Shown: one piece after another, positions 49,987 to 57,579 of the stretch
Layout: every line of letters starts with the position of its first letter
Position numbering within the stretch: the first letter of the stretch is position 1
Assembly: GCF_000747155.1 (NCBI RefSeq)
Contig: NZ_AVCK01000012.1
Span: forward strand, 1-64,000
Length of the DNA stretch: 64,000 bases
Reading direction: 5' to 3'
Source of the DNA: Arenimonas metalli CF5-1
GTDB lineage: Bacteria > Pseudomonadota > Gammaproteobacteria > Xanthomonadales > Xanthomonadaceae
Made by a program: the position numbers and the translations under genes
Notes under the pieces: model-generated
Seen by the model: the letters and a program-made list of their open reading frames with translations, nothing else
Databases searched by the model: none
Told to the model about the DNA's origin: nothing

Positions 49987-51327
49987 ATGCGAGTCACTGT
50001 TTTCGGCACCGGCTACGTCGGCCTGGTCACGGGCACCTGCCTGGCCGAGGTCGGCAACCACGTGGTCTGCGTGGACATCGACCAGGCCAAGGTCGAGGGT
50101 CTCAACCGCGGCGTCATCCCCATCTACGAGCCGGGCCTGGAGCCCATGGTCCGCGCCAACCACGGCGCCGGCCGCCTCGAATTCACCACCGATGCCGCCG
50201 CCGCGATCGCGCACGGCGACACGATCTTCATCGCCGTCGGCACGCCGCCCGACGAGGACGGCAGCGCCGACTTGCAATACGTGCTGGCGGTCGCCCGCAG
50301 CATCGGCGAGCACCTGTCGCGCCCGGCGGTGGTCGTCAACAAGTCCACCGTGCCCGTGGGCACGGCCGACAAGGTGCGCGCCACCATCAGCGCCGCCCTG
50401 GCGGCCCGCGGCGCGGACGTCGCCTTCGAAGTGGCGTCCAACCCCGAATTCCTGAAGGAAGGCGCGGCGGTCAACGACTGCATGCGCCCCGACCGCATCA
50501 TCATCGGCTCGCGGAGCGCGCGCGCGGTCGAGCAGCTGCGGCGCCTGTACGCGCCCTTCAACCGCAGCCACGACCGCGTGGTGGTGATGGACGAGCGCTC
50601 GGCCGAGCTGACCAAGTACGCGGCCAACGCCATGCTGGCCACCAAGATCAGCTTCATGAACGAGATGGCCAACATCGCCGAGCGCGTTGGCGCCGACATC
50701 GAGATGGTGCGCCACGGCATCGGCTCCGACCCGCGCATCGGCTACCACTTCATCTACCCGGGCCCGGGCTACGGCGGCTCCTGCTTCCCGAAGGACGTGC
50801 AGGCGCTCGAGCGCATCGCCCGCCAGCATGATTACCCGGCGCGCATCCTGGCTGCCGTCGAGGCGGTGAACGACGCGCAGAAGGGCAAGCTGTTCGAACT
50901 CATCTCGCGCCACTTCGGTGGCGATGTGTCGGGCAAGACCTTCGCGGTCTGGGGCCTGGCCTTCAAGCCCAACACCGACGACATGCGCGAGGCGCCCAGC
51001 CGCACGCTGCTGGCGCAGCTGTGGGCGGCCGGTGCGCGCGTGCGGGCGCACGACCCCGAGGCCATGGACGAGGCGGCGCGCATCTTCGGCGAGCGCGGCG
51101 ACCTGGTGTTCTGCGACAGCCCCGACGCCGCGGTCGAGGGCGCCGATGCGCTGGTGCTGGTGACCGAATGGAAGGCCTTCAACAGCCCGGATTTCCAGGC
51201 CATGGCCCGCCGCCTGGCCGGGCGGGTGGTTTTCGACGGCCGCAACCTGTTCTCGCCCGATGCCGTCGAGGAAGCCGGCCTGGCCTACTATGGCATCGGA
51301 CGCGGCCGCACCCTGCGGCACGACTGA
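49987..51327 (+). CDS. ugd: UDP-glucose 6-dehydrogenase
   Basis: Ugd oxidises UDP-glucose twice with NAD+ to UDP-glucuronate, a precursor for exopolysaccharide and lipid A modification sugars. The 446-residue product has the N-terminal Rossmann motif [19 protein letters not shown]. Further motifs are [29 protein letters not shown] and [20 protein letters not shown], with catalytic Cys266 in [14 protein letters not shown]. The C-terminal domain has [20 protein letters not shown]. Ribosome site agggga precedes the ATG. The following slyX starts 11 bases downstream, so ugd may head a long run of plus-strand genes reaching 57579. Confidence 0.96.
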   Translation: MRVTVFGTGYVGLVTGTCLAEVGNHVVCVDIDQAKVEGLNRGVIPIYEPGLEPMVRANHGAGRLEFTTDAAAAIAHGDTIFIAVGTPPDEDGSADLQYVLAVARSIGEHLSRPAVVVNKSTVPVGTADKVRATISAALAARGADVAFEVASNPEFLKEGAAVNDCMRPDRIIIGSRSARAVEQLRRLYAPFNRSHDRVVVMDERSAELTKYAANAMLATKISFMNEMANIAERVGADIEMVRHGIGSDPRIGYHFIYPGPGYGGSCFPKDVQALERIARQHDYPARILAAVEAVNDAQKGKLFELISRHFGGDVSGKTFAVWGLAFKPNTDDMREAPSRTLLAQLWAAGARVRAHDPEAMDEAARIFGERGDLVFCDSPDAAVEGADALVLVTEWKAFNSPDFQAMARRLAGRVVFDGRNLFSPDAVEEAGLAYYGIGRGRTLRHD

Positions 51328-51337
51328 GACCCCCGCC

Positions 51338-51571
51338 ATGTCCCACACGCCTGCCAGCGGTCCCGAACTCGAGGACCGCATCGCCGAACTGGAGTCGCGC
51401 ATCGCCTTCCAGGAATTGGCGCTGTCCGAACTCAGCGACGCGCTGGCCGAAACCCGCATGGAAACCGCGCGCGCCAGCGAACAGCTGGTCCGCGCCCTGG
51501 GCGACCTGAAGCAACTGCGCGGCCTGCTGTACGCCGACCCCGGCGCCGAGCCGCCGCCGCCCCACTACTGA
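51338..51571 (+). CDS. slyX: SlyX family protein
   Basis: SlyX is a short coiled-coil protein of unknown function found through the gammaproteobacteria. The 77-residue product from the ATG at 51338 (MSHTPASGPELEDRIAELESRIAFQELALSELSDAL, in parts) shows the family core ELExRIAFQExxLxELxxAL and ends with the usual Pro-rich EPPPPHY tail. The open frame continues 26 residues upstream into ugd and is rejected. It lies 10 bases after ugd and 13 bases before the DUF2058 gene. Confidence 0.9.
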   Translation: MSHTPASGPELEDRIAELESRIAFQELALSELSDALAETRMETARASEQLVRALGDLKQLRGLLYADPGAEPPPPHY

Positions 51572-51584
51572 GTACGATCCAAGC

Positions 51585-52406
51585 ATGAGCAATTCGCTGC
51601 GCGAGAAACTGATGGGCCTGGGCTTCAAGGCGCCCGAGCCGGAAGCCAGGCCCGAGCGCAAGCCGGCCGGTCGCCCGGGCGAGGGCGGGCAGGCACGCAA
51701 GCCCGGCGAGCACCGCGGCGGCAAGCCTGGCGAGCACCGCGGTCCGCGTCCGCCCGGCAAGCCGGGGGAGTCGCGCGGCCCGCGTGGCGACGGCAAGCCC
51801 GGCGAGTCGCGCGGCCCGCGTCGCGACGGCAAGCCCGGCGAATCCCGCGGCCCGCGCCCCGACGGCAAGCCTGGTGAAGGCCGTGGCCCGCGTCCGGCCG
51901 GGGCGGGTGAGCAGCGCACCGGCGCACGCCGGGGTCCCGGGAAGCCCGGCGAAGGCCGCGGCGGCAAGCCGCGCAGCCAGGAGGAGATCGACCTGGCCAA
52001 GGCCTACGCGATCCGCGCCCAGAAGGAAAAGGAAGAGCGCATCGAGGCCGAGCGCGTGAAGCAGGAAGAGGCGCGCCTGCGCCGCGAGGCCAAGGCGAAG
52101 CTCGCCGAGCTGGTGAAGGACCAGGGCCTCAACGACAAGGACGCCGACATCGCCCGGCACTTCCCCTACGGCGGCAAGATCAAGCGTATCCACGTCACCG
52201 CGGCCCAGCTCAAGCAGCTCAACGCCGGCGAGCTGGGCGTGCTGCAGCTCGACGGCCGCTACCTGCTGGTCACCGCCGCGCTGCTGGACGAGGCGGAGAA
52301 GGTCTTCGCACCGGCCGTGGCCCTGCGCGTGGACCCCAACGCGCCCGCGGGCGAGGACCCTTACGCGGACCCGCTCTACCAGGTCCCCGACGACCTGGTC
52401 TGGTAA
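51585..52406 (+). CDS. DUF2058 (YaiL-type) protein with repetitive Gly-Lys-Pro region
   Basis: DUF2058 proteins (E. coli YaiL) are small basic proteins of unknown function. The conserved N-terminus SLREKLMGLGFK and the C-terminal half match the family: RSQEEIDLAKAYAIRAQKEKEERIEAERVKQEE, AELVKDQGLNDKDADIARHFPYGGKIKRIHV, LNAGELGVLQLDGRYLLV. Between them (about residues 18-125) this copy carries an expanded Gly/Lys/Pro/Arg region with four imperfect copies of the 11-residue unit DGKPGESRGPR, probably grown by slippage. This makes it 273 residues, against about 180 for YaiL. The basic, disordered stretch suggests nucleic-acid or ribosome contact (inference). It lies directly after slyX. Confidence 0.86.
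   Translation: MSNSLREKLMGLGFKAPEPEARPERKPAGRPGEGGQARKPGEHRGGKPGEHRGPRPPGKPGESRGPRGDGKPGESRGPRRDGKPGESRGPRPDGKPGEGRGPRPAGAGEQRTGARRGPGKPGEGRGGKPRSQEEIDLAKAYAIRAQKEKEERIEAERVKQEEARLRREAKAKLAELVKDQGLNDKDADIARHFPYGGKIKRIHVTAAQLKQLNAGELGVLQLDGRYLLVTAALLDEAEKVFAPAVALRVDPNAPAGEDPYADPLYQVPDDLVW
51733..51902 (+). repeat. In-frame tandem coding repeat in the DUF2058 gene
   Basis: About four imperfect 33-bp units encode DGKPGESRGPR-like peptides. Length is a multiple of three, so copy number can change without a frameshift. Confidence 0.7.
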
Positions 52407-52445
52407 GCGCGCCCCGTGGCTGGCCTGGGGAGGCTGACCCGCCGC

Positions 52446-53366
52446 ATGCGCCACCTCGACCTGCGCTGGAAGGTGCGGGGCGGGGTGCAGGTGCGGGTGG
52501 TCGAGCAGCCCGGGCTGTGGATGGCGCCGGAAGAGCTCGAGTCGCTGCTGGCTCAGCTTCGCGGCATCGTGCGCCGCGGCATCGGCCATGACCTCGACTA
52601 CGGCATCGTCACCGGCGATCCCGAGCGCCTGCGGCAGGCGGTGATCACGATCCTGTCGGATGCGAAGACCGGCGAGCCGGTCGCGTTCAACGCGCTGTCG
52701 TACATGGACCTGGAGCTGCGCGGCGTGCCGGCGCGGGCCCTGCACCTGGGCCTGGTGGTCGTGGACCCGGCGTTCCGCACGCAGGGCCTGTCCTGGGTGT
52801 TGTACGGCCTGACCTGCATGCTGATCTTCGTGCGCCGCGGCCTGCGCCCGCTGTGGATCAGCAACGTGACCCAGGTGCCGGCGATCATCGGCAAGGTCGC
52901 CGAGGCCTTCGTCACCGCCTGGCCGAACCCGTTCGCCAGCGTCCGCCGCAGCTTCGACCACCTCAGCGTGGCGCGGGAGATCATGCGCCGGCACCGCGCC
53001 GTGTTCGGCGTGGGGCCGGAGGCTGGCTTCGACGAGGCGCGCTTCGTGATCACCGATGCCTACACCGGCGGTTCGGACAACCTGAAGAAGACCTTCGATC
53101 AGGCCCAGAAGCACCGCGACGAGCGCGCCAACGCGCTGTGCCGCGACAGCCTCGACTACGCCCGCGGCGACGACTTCCTGCAGGTGGCCCGCTTCGACCT
53201 GCCGGCCGCGCGCCGCTACCTGCTGCGCGACGTGCCGCGCCACTCGCTGCCGGCGCTGTCGTTCCGATTGTTGTTCCTGATGTTGGGCCAGGTGCTGCTG
53301 CCGCTGCTGCACTGGCTCGACCCGCAGGTCGCGATGGGCGCGCTGCGCCCGCGCGGCGAGGACTGA
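52446..53366 (+). CDS. GNAT-fold acyltransferase-like protein (first gene of the E1/nitroreductase cluster)
   Basis: The ATG at 52446 follows GGGGAGG (12-base spacing) and gives 306 residues. A GTG at 52416 would add ten residues but has no ribosome site. Family is not certain. The segment ALHLGLVVVDPAFRTQGLSWVLYGLTCMLIFVRRGLRPLWISNVTQVPAIIGKVAEAF looks like GNAT motif A and B: a beta strand, the P-x-R-x-x-G acyl-CoA loop, a helix, then a strand and helix with NVTQVP. Near the N-terminus LDYGIVTGD and VAFNALSYMDLEL fit earlier strands. A C-terminal hydrophobic stretch (LSFRLLFLMLGQVLLPLL) could anchor it to the membrane. It is followed five bases later by the E1-like gene, so the two belong together. 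Confidence 0.7.
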   Translation: MRHLDLRWKVRGGVQVRVVEQPGLWMAPEELESLLAQLRGIVRRGIGHDLDYGIVTGDPERLRQAVITILSDAKTGEPVAFNALSYMDLELRGVPARALHLGLVVVDPAFRTQGLSWVLYGLTCMLIFVRRGLRPLWISNVTQVPAIIGKVAEAFVTAWPNPFASVRRSFDHLSVAREIMRRHRAVFGVGPEAGFDEARFVITDAYTGGSDNLKKTFDQAQKHRDERANALCRDSLDYARGDDFLQVARFDLPAARRYLLRDVPRHSLPALSFRLLFLMLGQVLLPLLHWLDPQVAMGALRPRGED

Positions 53367-53371
53367 GCCCG

Positions 53372-54247
53372 ATGCACGCCTTCGACTACGCCGAGTTCAC
53401 CGACCGCAACCTGGGCTTCATCAACGCCGACGAGCAGGCGCGGCTGCGCGCCGCCCGCGTGCTGGTGATCGGCGTCGGCGGCATGGGCGGCGCGGCGGTG
53501 CAGGCCCTGGCCCGGATGGGCGTGGGCGCGCTGACCCTGGCCGACATCGACACTTTCGAGGTCTCCAACCTCAACCGCCAGGTGTTCGCCACGCTGGACA
53601 CCGTGGGGCAGGACAAGGCGCAGGCCACCGCCGCGGCGCTGCGCCGCATCAACCCGGGTCTCGACCTGCAGGTGCTGGGCGCCGAGTGGTCCGGCCGGCT
53701 GGACGAGCTGCTGGCGACGCACCGGGTGGTGGTCAACGGCATGGACGACATCGCGATGGGCGTGCGGCTTTACCGCGCCGCCGCGCGCCACGGCGCCACC
53801 GTGATCGATGCCTACACCTCGCCGCTGCCCTCGGTGATCGTGGTGGGGCCGGGCGACCCGCGGCCCGAACGGCGGCTGGGCTACCCCACGCTCGGCGTGC
53901 CGCCGGAAGGCTTCGACGAGGCGATGCTGCGCGCCTGCTTCGAGCGCGAGGTCGAGTACGTGATGGTGCACTCGAGCTCCGCGAATCACATCGACCTCGG
54001 CGTCGCCAGGGCGCTCATCGCCGGCACCCGCAAGCGCATGTCGTTCGCGCCGATGGTGATCGCCACCGGCAACCTGATGGCCTTCGAGGTCGCCAAGCAA
54101 CTGCTGGGCCGGCGGCCGGCCGCGGATGCGCGCGGCTACTTCTTCAATCCGTGGACGATGCGGGTCGAGCGGCCGTACCCGGCGCCGGTGGCCGCGGTGC
54201 GCCGCTGGCTGGTCCGGCGGTTCATGGCGAGGCTGATGAATGACTGA
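53372..54247 (+). CDS. E1/ThiF-like adenylating enzyme
   Basis: The 291-residue protein has the ThiF/MoeB/UBA-type ATP-binding fold. Visible are the nucleotide loop VLVIGVGGMGGAAVQ (Gly34-Gly40), the acidic end of strand 2 ADIDTFEVSNLNRQVF (Asp60, Asn68, Arg69) and Lys82 in VGQDKAQA. The adenylation residue pair lies in VNGMDDIAMGVRLY (Asp125/126). The zinc-binding CxxC pairs of MoeB and ThiF are absent. The only cysteine is Cys189 (MLRACFER), not in the usual catalytic place. So it should adenylate a carboxylate, but a classical thioester relay is doubtful. The partner ubiquitin-like protein is not evident here. It overlaps the next gene by eight bases. Confidence 0.86.
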   Translation: MHAFDYAEFTDRNLGFINADEQARLRAARVLVIGVGGMGGAAVQALARMGVGALTLADIDTFEVSNLNRQVFATLDTVGQDKAQATAAALRRINPGLDLQVLGAEWSGRLDELLATHRVVVNGMDDIAMGVRLYRAAARHGATVIDAYTSPLPSVIVVGPGDPRPERRLGYPTLGVPPEGFDEAMLRACFEREVEYVMVHSSSANHIDLGVARALIAGTRKRMSFAPMVIATGNLMAFEVAKQLLGRRPAADARGYFFNPWTMRVERPYPAPVAAVRRWLVRRFMARLMND

Positions 54248-55451
54248 CGCGCTCGCCAGCGACGTCGCGCTCACCTGGATCGCGGCGCTCGCCTGCCTTC
54301 CCTACCTGCGCTTCCTGTGGCGCGCGGAATCCCCCGCGGGCGGTCGGGCCGCGCTGGCGCTGGTGGTGCTGATGGGGCTGCTGCTGGCGCTGCGCGGCTT
54401 CGACTGGCTGCAGGTCGCGCCCTGGCTGGGGCGGCTGACCTTTGCGGTCGCCACCTGGCTGCCGCTGGTCACCACGCTGTTCTGCGAGCGCCTGCTGCGC
54501 CGGCACCATCCGCTGTGGCTCAAGGTGCTGGCGCTGGGCGTGTCCGCTGGTTTCTTCACGATCAACCTGGTCACGCCGCTGGCGCAGGGACAAACGTGGA
54601 CGGTGGCCTTCGCCGGGGCGTTCGCGGCGGTGATGGCCTGCAACGCGCTGCTGTTGCTGCGCGCCACCGACCGCGACCTCGGCGTCGAGCAGCGGCGCCT
54701 GGCGCGCGTGCTGGTGCTGGTGGCGCTGATCGCGGCACCGCTGATCGTCAGCGATTTCCGGACCCTGCTGGGCTGGCCGCCGGTGCGCCTGGGCAGCCTC
54801 GCGGCGATGCTTTTCATCCACGTGATGCTGGCGGCCGAGGCGCGCCTGAGCCTGCTGCGCGAGCTGGTGGGGCGCATTTTCGCGTGGGCCGTGCAGGGCT
54901 TCGCGCTGGCGCTGGCGTTTGCCTGGGTGATGGGCTTCGGCGGCGAGGCGCTGTGGCGGCATGCCCTCGCGGCCTGGCCCGCGGCGATCGCCATGCTGAT
55001 GCTGGCGGCCATCGTCACCAGCAGCCGGGCGCTGTCGCTGGCGAGCGCGGAGGGCCAGTTCCTGCGCTGGCTGCGCGCCGCGCCGCTGGACGACCTCGAC
55101 CGCCTGCTCGGCGCGCTCGGCGACTACCTGCCGATGCGCAAGCACCTTCGCCTGCAGGGGCCCGACCTCGCCGGCTACGACTCCGCCGTGCTGGGACGGC
55201 TGGCCGATGCGCCGGTCTCGCTGGTGCGCGCCCGCGCCGCGGCGGCGTCGCCCGATGCCGCCCTGGCGGAAGCGGGCGAGCAATGGCGCGACCTGCTGGA
55301 GCGGCACGACATGAACCACGCGCTGCCGCTGCGCGCGGATCCGCCGCTGGTGGTGCTGGTCGACCTGTCGGCGTCGTCGGCCGGCAGCCTGGCCCACCTC
55401 CGGGCGGCGGTGGTCCAGCGCCTCGGCCGCTCGCTGGCGGCGCGCGGATGA
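54240..55451 (+). CDS. Polytopic membrane protein of the E1/nitroreductase cluster
   Basis: I do not recognise this 403-residue protein. Residues about 8-265 hold eight or nine hydrophobic spans (for example LTWIAALACLPYLRFLW, AALALVVLMGLLLALRG, LTFAVATWLPLVTTLF, VLVLVALIAAPLIVSDF, AVQGFALALAFAWVMGFG, WPAAIAMLMLAAIVTSS). The last 130 residues are soluble: FLRWLRAAPLDDLDRLLGALGDYLPMRKHLRLQG, RDLLERHDMNHALPLR, then PPLVVLVDLSASSAGSL. It could be a transporter or membrane anchor for the pathway, or a sensor; nothing in sequence decides. It overlaps the E1 gene by eight bases and the next GNAT gene by four (ATGA). Confidence 0.74.
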   Translation: MTDALASDVALTWIAALACLPYLRFLWRAESPAGGRAALALVVLMGLLLALRGFDWLQVAPWLGRLTFAVATWLPLVTTLFCERLLRRHHPLWLKVLALGVSAGFFTINLVTPLAQGQTWTVAFAGAFAAVMACNALLLLRATDRDLGVEQRRLARVLVLVALIAAPLIVSDFRTLLGWPPVRLGSLAAMLFIHVMLAAEARLSLLRELVGRIFAWAVQGFALALAFAWVMGFGGEALWRHALAAWPAAIAMLMLAAIVTSSRALSLASAEGQFLRWLRAAPLDDLDRLLGALGDYLPMRKHLRLQGPDLAGYDSAVLGRLADAPVSLVRARAAAASPDAALAEAGEQWRDLLERHDMNHALPLRADPPLVVLVDLSASSAGSLAHLRAAVVQRLGRSLAARG

Positions 55452-56563
55452 GTGCGCCGGGGATCGTCGAAGGCGACTTCGCGGCCTTCTTCGCCGCGCC
55501 CTTCGCCGTTTACGGCCCGGACGCCCGGATTTCGTCACCGTTGGAGCCGGACCTCCGCGCGGCGCTGGATCCGGCCCGCAATCCGCTGCTGCAAGAGGGC
55601 CGCGCTCGGCTCACGTGGTTCACCGCGCACCGCGACGGCGCGGTGGTCGGGCGCGTGGTCGCCTCGGTTCACGATGCGTCCAATCGCCTGCACGGCTGGC
55701 GCCGCGGCAGTTTCGGCATGCTCGACTGCATCGACGACGTGGCGGTCGCCCGGGCGCTGCTCGATGCCTGCGCCGGCTGGGTCGCGGCGCGCGGCTGCGA
55801 CGAGCTGATGGGCAGTTTCAACCTGACCATCACCCAGATGATCGGCACCCTGACCGAAGGCCACGAGCACGCGCCCTACACCTACCAGGACTGGTCGCCG
55901 CCCTACCTGCCGGGCCTGCTGGCGGCCTGCGGGTTCACGCCGTCGTATCCGATGCGCACCTTCGAAGTGGATGTCGCCGGCGTGACCGAAGCGGCGCTGC
56001 TCGGGCCGCGGCAGCAGGCACTGCTGGCCGATCCCGACTGGAACTTCGAGCCGATCCGGCGCTGGCGACTGGATGACTCGCTGCGGGCCGCCTGCGCGGT
56101 GCTCAACGACGGTTTCGCCGAAAACCCGATGTTCGTGCCGCTGACCGAAGCCGAGTTCCTGTTCGCCAGCAAAGGCATGGCGTTGGTGATGGATCCGCGG
56201 CTGGGCTGCCTCGCGCGCCACCGCGGCGAGCCGGTGGGCGTGCTGCTGTGCCTGCCGGACCTCAACCCGATGATGCACGCGATGGGCTACCGCATCGGCT
56301 GGCGCGCGCCCTGCCATTTCCTGCGCCACCGCCGGCCGGACCGGGCCGCGATCGTGTTCTATTCGGTGCGGCGCAGCCACCATGCACTCGGCGTCAACGG
56401 CGTGATGCTGCACCGGTTGTTCGCCGGGCTGCGCGCGGGCGGGTACGCCAAGCTGGGCGTGAGCTGGGTGTCGGACGGCAATGCCGCCAGCCTCCGCCAG
56501 CTCGAGAAGCTGGGCGCGCGCCCGCTCCACCGCCTGCATCTGTTCGGGAAATCCCTGCCATGA
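55448..56563 (+). CDS. GNAT acyltransferase, YghO-like
   Basis: The 371-residue product has two halves. Residues 1-190 (FAAFFAAPFAVYGPDARISSPLEP, NPLLQEGRARLTWFTAHRDGAVVGRVVASVHDASNRLHGW, GSFGMLDCIDDVAVARALLDACAGW) match the N-terminal GNAT-like domain of the YghO family. Residues 200-371 form a second GNAT domain, with LDDSLRAACAVLNDGFAENPMFVPLTEAEF and VFYSVRRSHHALGVNGVMLHRLFAGLRAGGYAKLGVSWVSDGNAASLRQLEKLGA. The NAAS...EKLG ending is a classical GNAT motif B. The substrate is unknown; related proteins are suspected N-acyltransferases. It overlaps both neighbours by four bases (ATGA type), showing a tight operon. Confidence 0.82.
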   Translation: MSAPGIVEGDFAAFFAAPFAVYGPDARISSPLEPDLRAALDPARNPLLQEGRARLTWFTAHRDGAVVGRVVASVHDASNRLHGWRRGSFGMLDCIDDVAVARALLDACAGWVAARGCDELMGSFNLTITQMIGTLTEGHEHAPYTYQDWSPPYLPGLLAACGFTPSYPMRTFEVDVAGVTEAALLGPRQQALLADPDWNFEPIRRWRLDDSLRAACAVLNDGFAENPMFVPLTEAEFLFASKGMALVMDPRLGCLARHRGEPVGVLLCLPDLNPMMHAMGYRIGWRAPCHFLRHRRPDRAAIVFYSVRRSHHALGVNGVMLHRLFAGLRAGGYAKLGVSWVSDGNAASLRQLEKLGARPLHRLHLFGKSLP

Positions 56564-57579
56564 ACGCCCCCGGCATTGATCGCTTGCTGCACTGGGTCGC
56601 GCAGGCCGCGCGTGCGCCGAGCGCGCACAACGTGCAGCCGGCCCGCTGGCGGCTCGCGGGGGCGCAGCTCGAGCTTTGGGAAGACCCGGCGTGCTGGCTG
56701 GCCGCCGGCGATCCGGTGGGCCGCGACGCCAGCCTTGGCCTGGGCATGGCCTGGGAAGGCATGCAGCTCGCCGCGGGCGCCGACGGTTGGCAGCTGGGCC
56801 TTCCCGAGCCGGAGGCGGCGCCGTATCCGCCGCCCACGGTGCCGCGCCGCCGCGCCCGCGCCACGCTCGCGCCGGGCGCCGTCGCCGATCCGCTCGCGGC
56901 CTGGGTGGCGTCGCGCCGCTCCTGCCGGCAGGCCTTCGTCGCGGCTCCCGCCGACGCGCGGGTGCGGCTCGACGCCGTGTTCGCCGCGCACGCCGGCATC
57001 GCCATGCGCGCCGATGATTCCGCCCTCGAAGGCTTCGCCACCGCGCACCAGGCCGCCAGCATCGACCTGCTGCGCGACCGGGCGATCGGCGCCGAATTGC
57101 ACGCCTGGCTGCGCCTCTCGCGCCGGCATCCGTTGGCGACGCGCGATGGCCTCGATGCGCCTTGCCTCGGGCTGTCGCCGCTCGAAGCCCTCGGCGGGCG
57201 CGTGCTGATGCGGCCCGCCGTCGCCGCGACGATCGCCCGCCTCGGGCTGGGCGGCCTGCTCGTGGACGAGGCACGCAAGACCCGCACGGCGACCGCGATC
57301 GCGGTGCTGGCCGTGCCCCGGGACGTGGATGATTTCGAAGCCGGGCGCCGCTGGTACCGGTTCTGGCTGGCGCTGGCCGCCGCCGGGTTCGCCGCGGTGC
57401 CGATGTCGGCGCTGGTCGACACGCCACGCGGGCGCGACGCGCTGGCGGTATTGAAGGCCGTGCCCGCGGGGCGGCGCGTGGTCAACGTGATGCGCGTCGG
57501 CGTCGCGCCCGCCGCGCTGCCGGCCAGCGCGCGACGGCCGGCCGCCGAGCTGCTCGAAGTGGCCGCTACAGCCGCTTGA
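56560..57579 (+). CDS. Nitroreductase-fold protein, Acg/Rv3131-like
   Basis: The 339-residue product belongs to the nitroreductase superfamily, as shown by the opening LLHWVAQAARAPSAHNVQPARWRL, whose APSxHNxQPxRW motif is that of mycobacterial Acg and Rv3131. A second half-domain ends with FWLALAAAGFAAVPMSALVDTPRGRD and VVNVMRVGVAP. Acg members bind FMN and often lack nitroreductase activity. The mycobacterial MoeY (Rv1355c) carries a related domain fused to an E1/ThiF domain, which fits the neighbouring gene here (from memory). Its start lies inside the stop of the GNAT gene. The 3' end overlaps the convergent cytochrome gene by 14 bases. Confidence 0.82.
   Translation: MNAPGIDRLLHWVAQAARAPSAHNVQPARWRLAGAQLELWEDPACWLAAGDPVGRDASLGLGMAWEGMQLAAGADGWQLGLPEPEAAPYPPPTVPRRRARATLAPGAVADPLAAWVASRRSCRQAFVAAPADARVRLDAVFAAHAGIAMRADDSALEGFATAHQAASIDLLRDRAIGAELHAWLRLSRRHPLATRDGLDAPCLGLSPLEALGGRVLMRPAVAATIARLGLGGLLVDEARKTRTATAIAVLAVPRDVDDFEAGRRWYRFWLALAAAGFAAVPMSALVDTPRGRDALAVLKAVPAGRRVVNVMRVGVAPAALPASARRPAAELLEVAATAA

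Noticed and set aside
51733-51902. CRISPR-like or minisatellite element in the DUF2058 gene
   Set aside because: The repeat keeps the reading frame and encodes a regular peptide unit inside a conserved gene.
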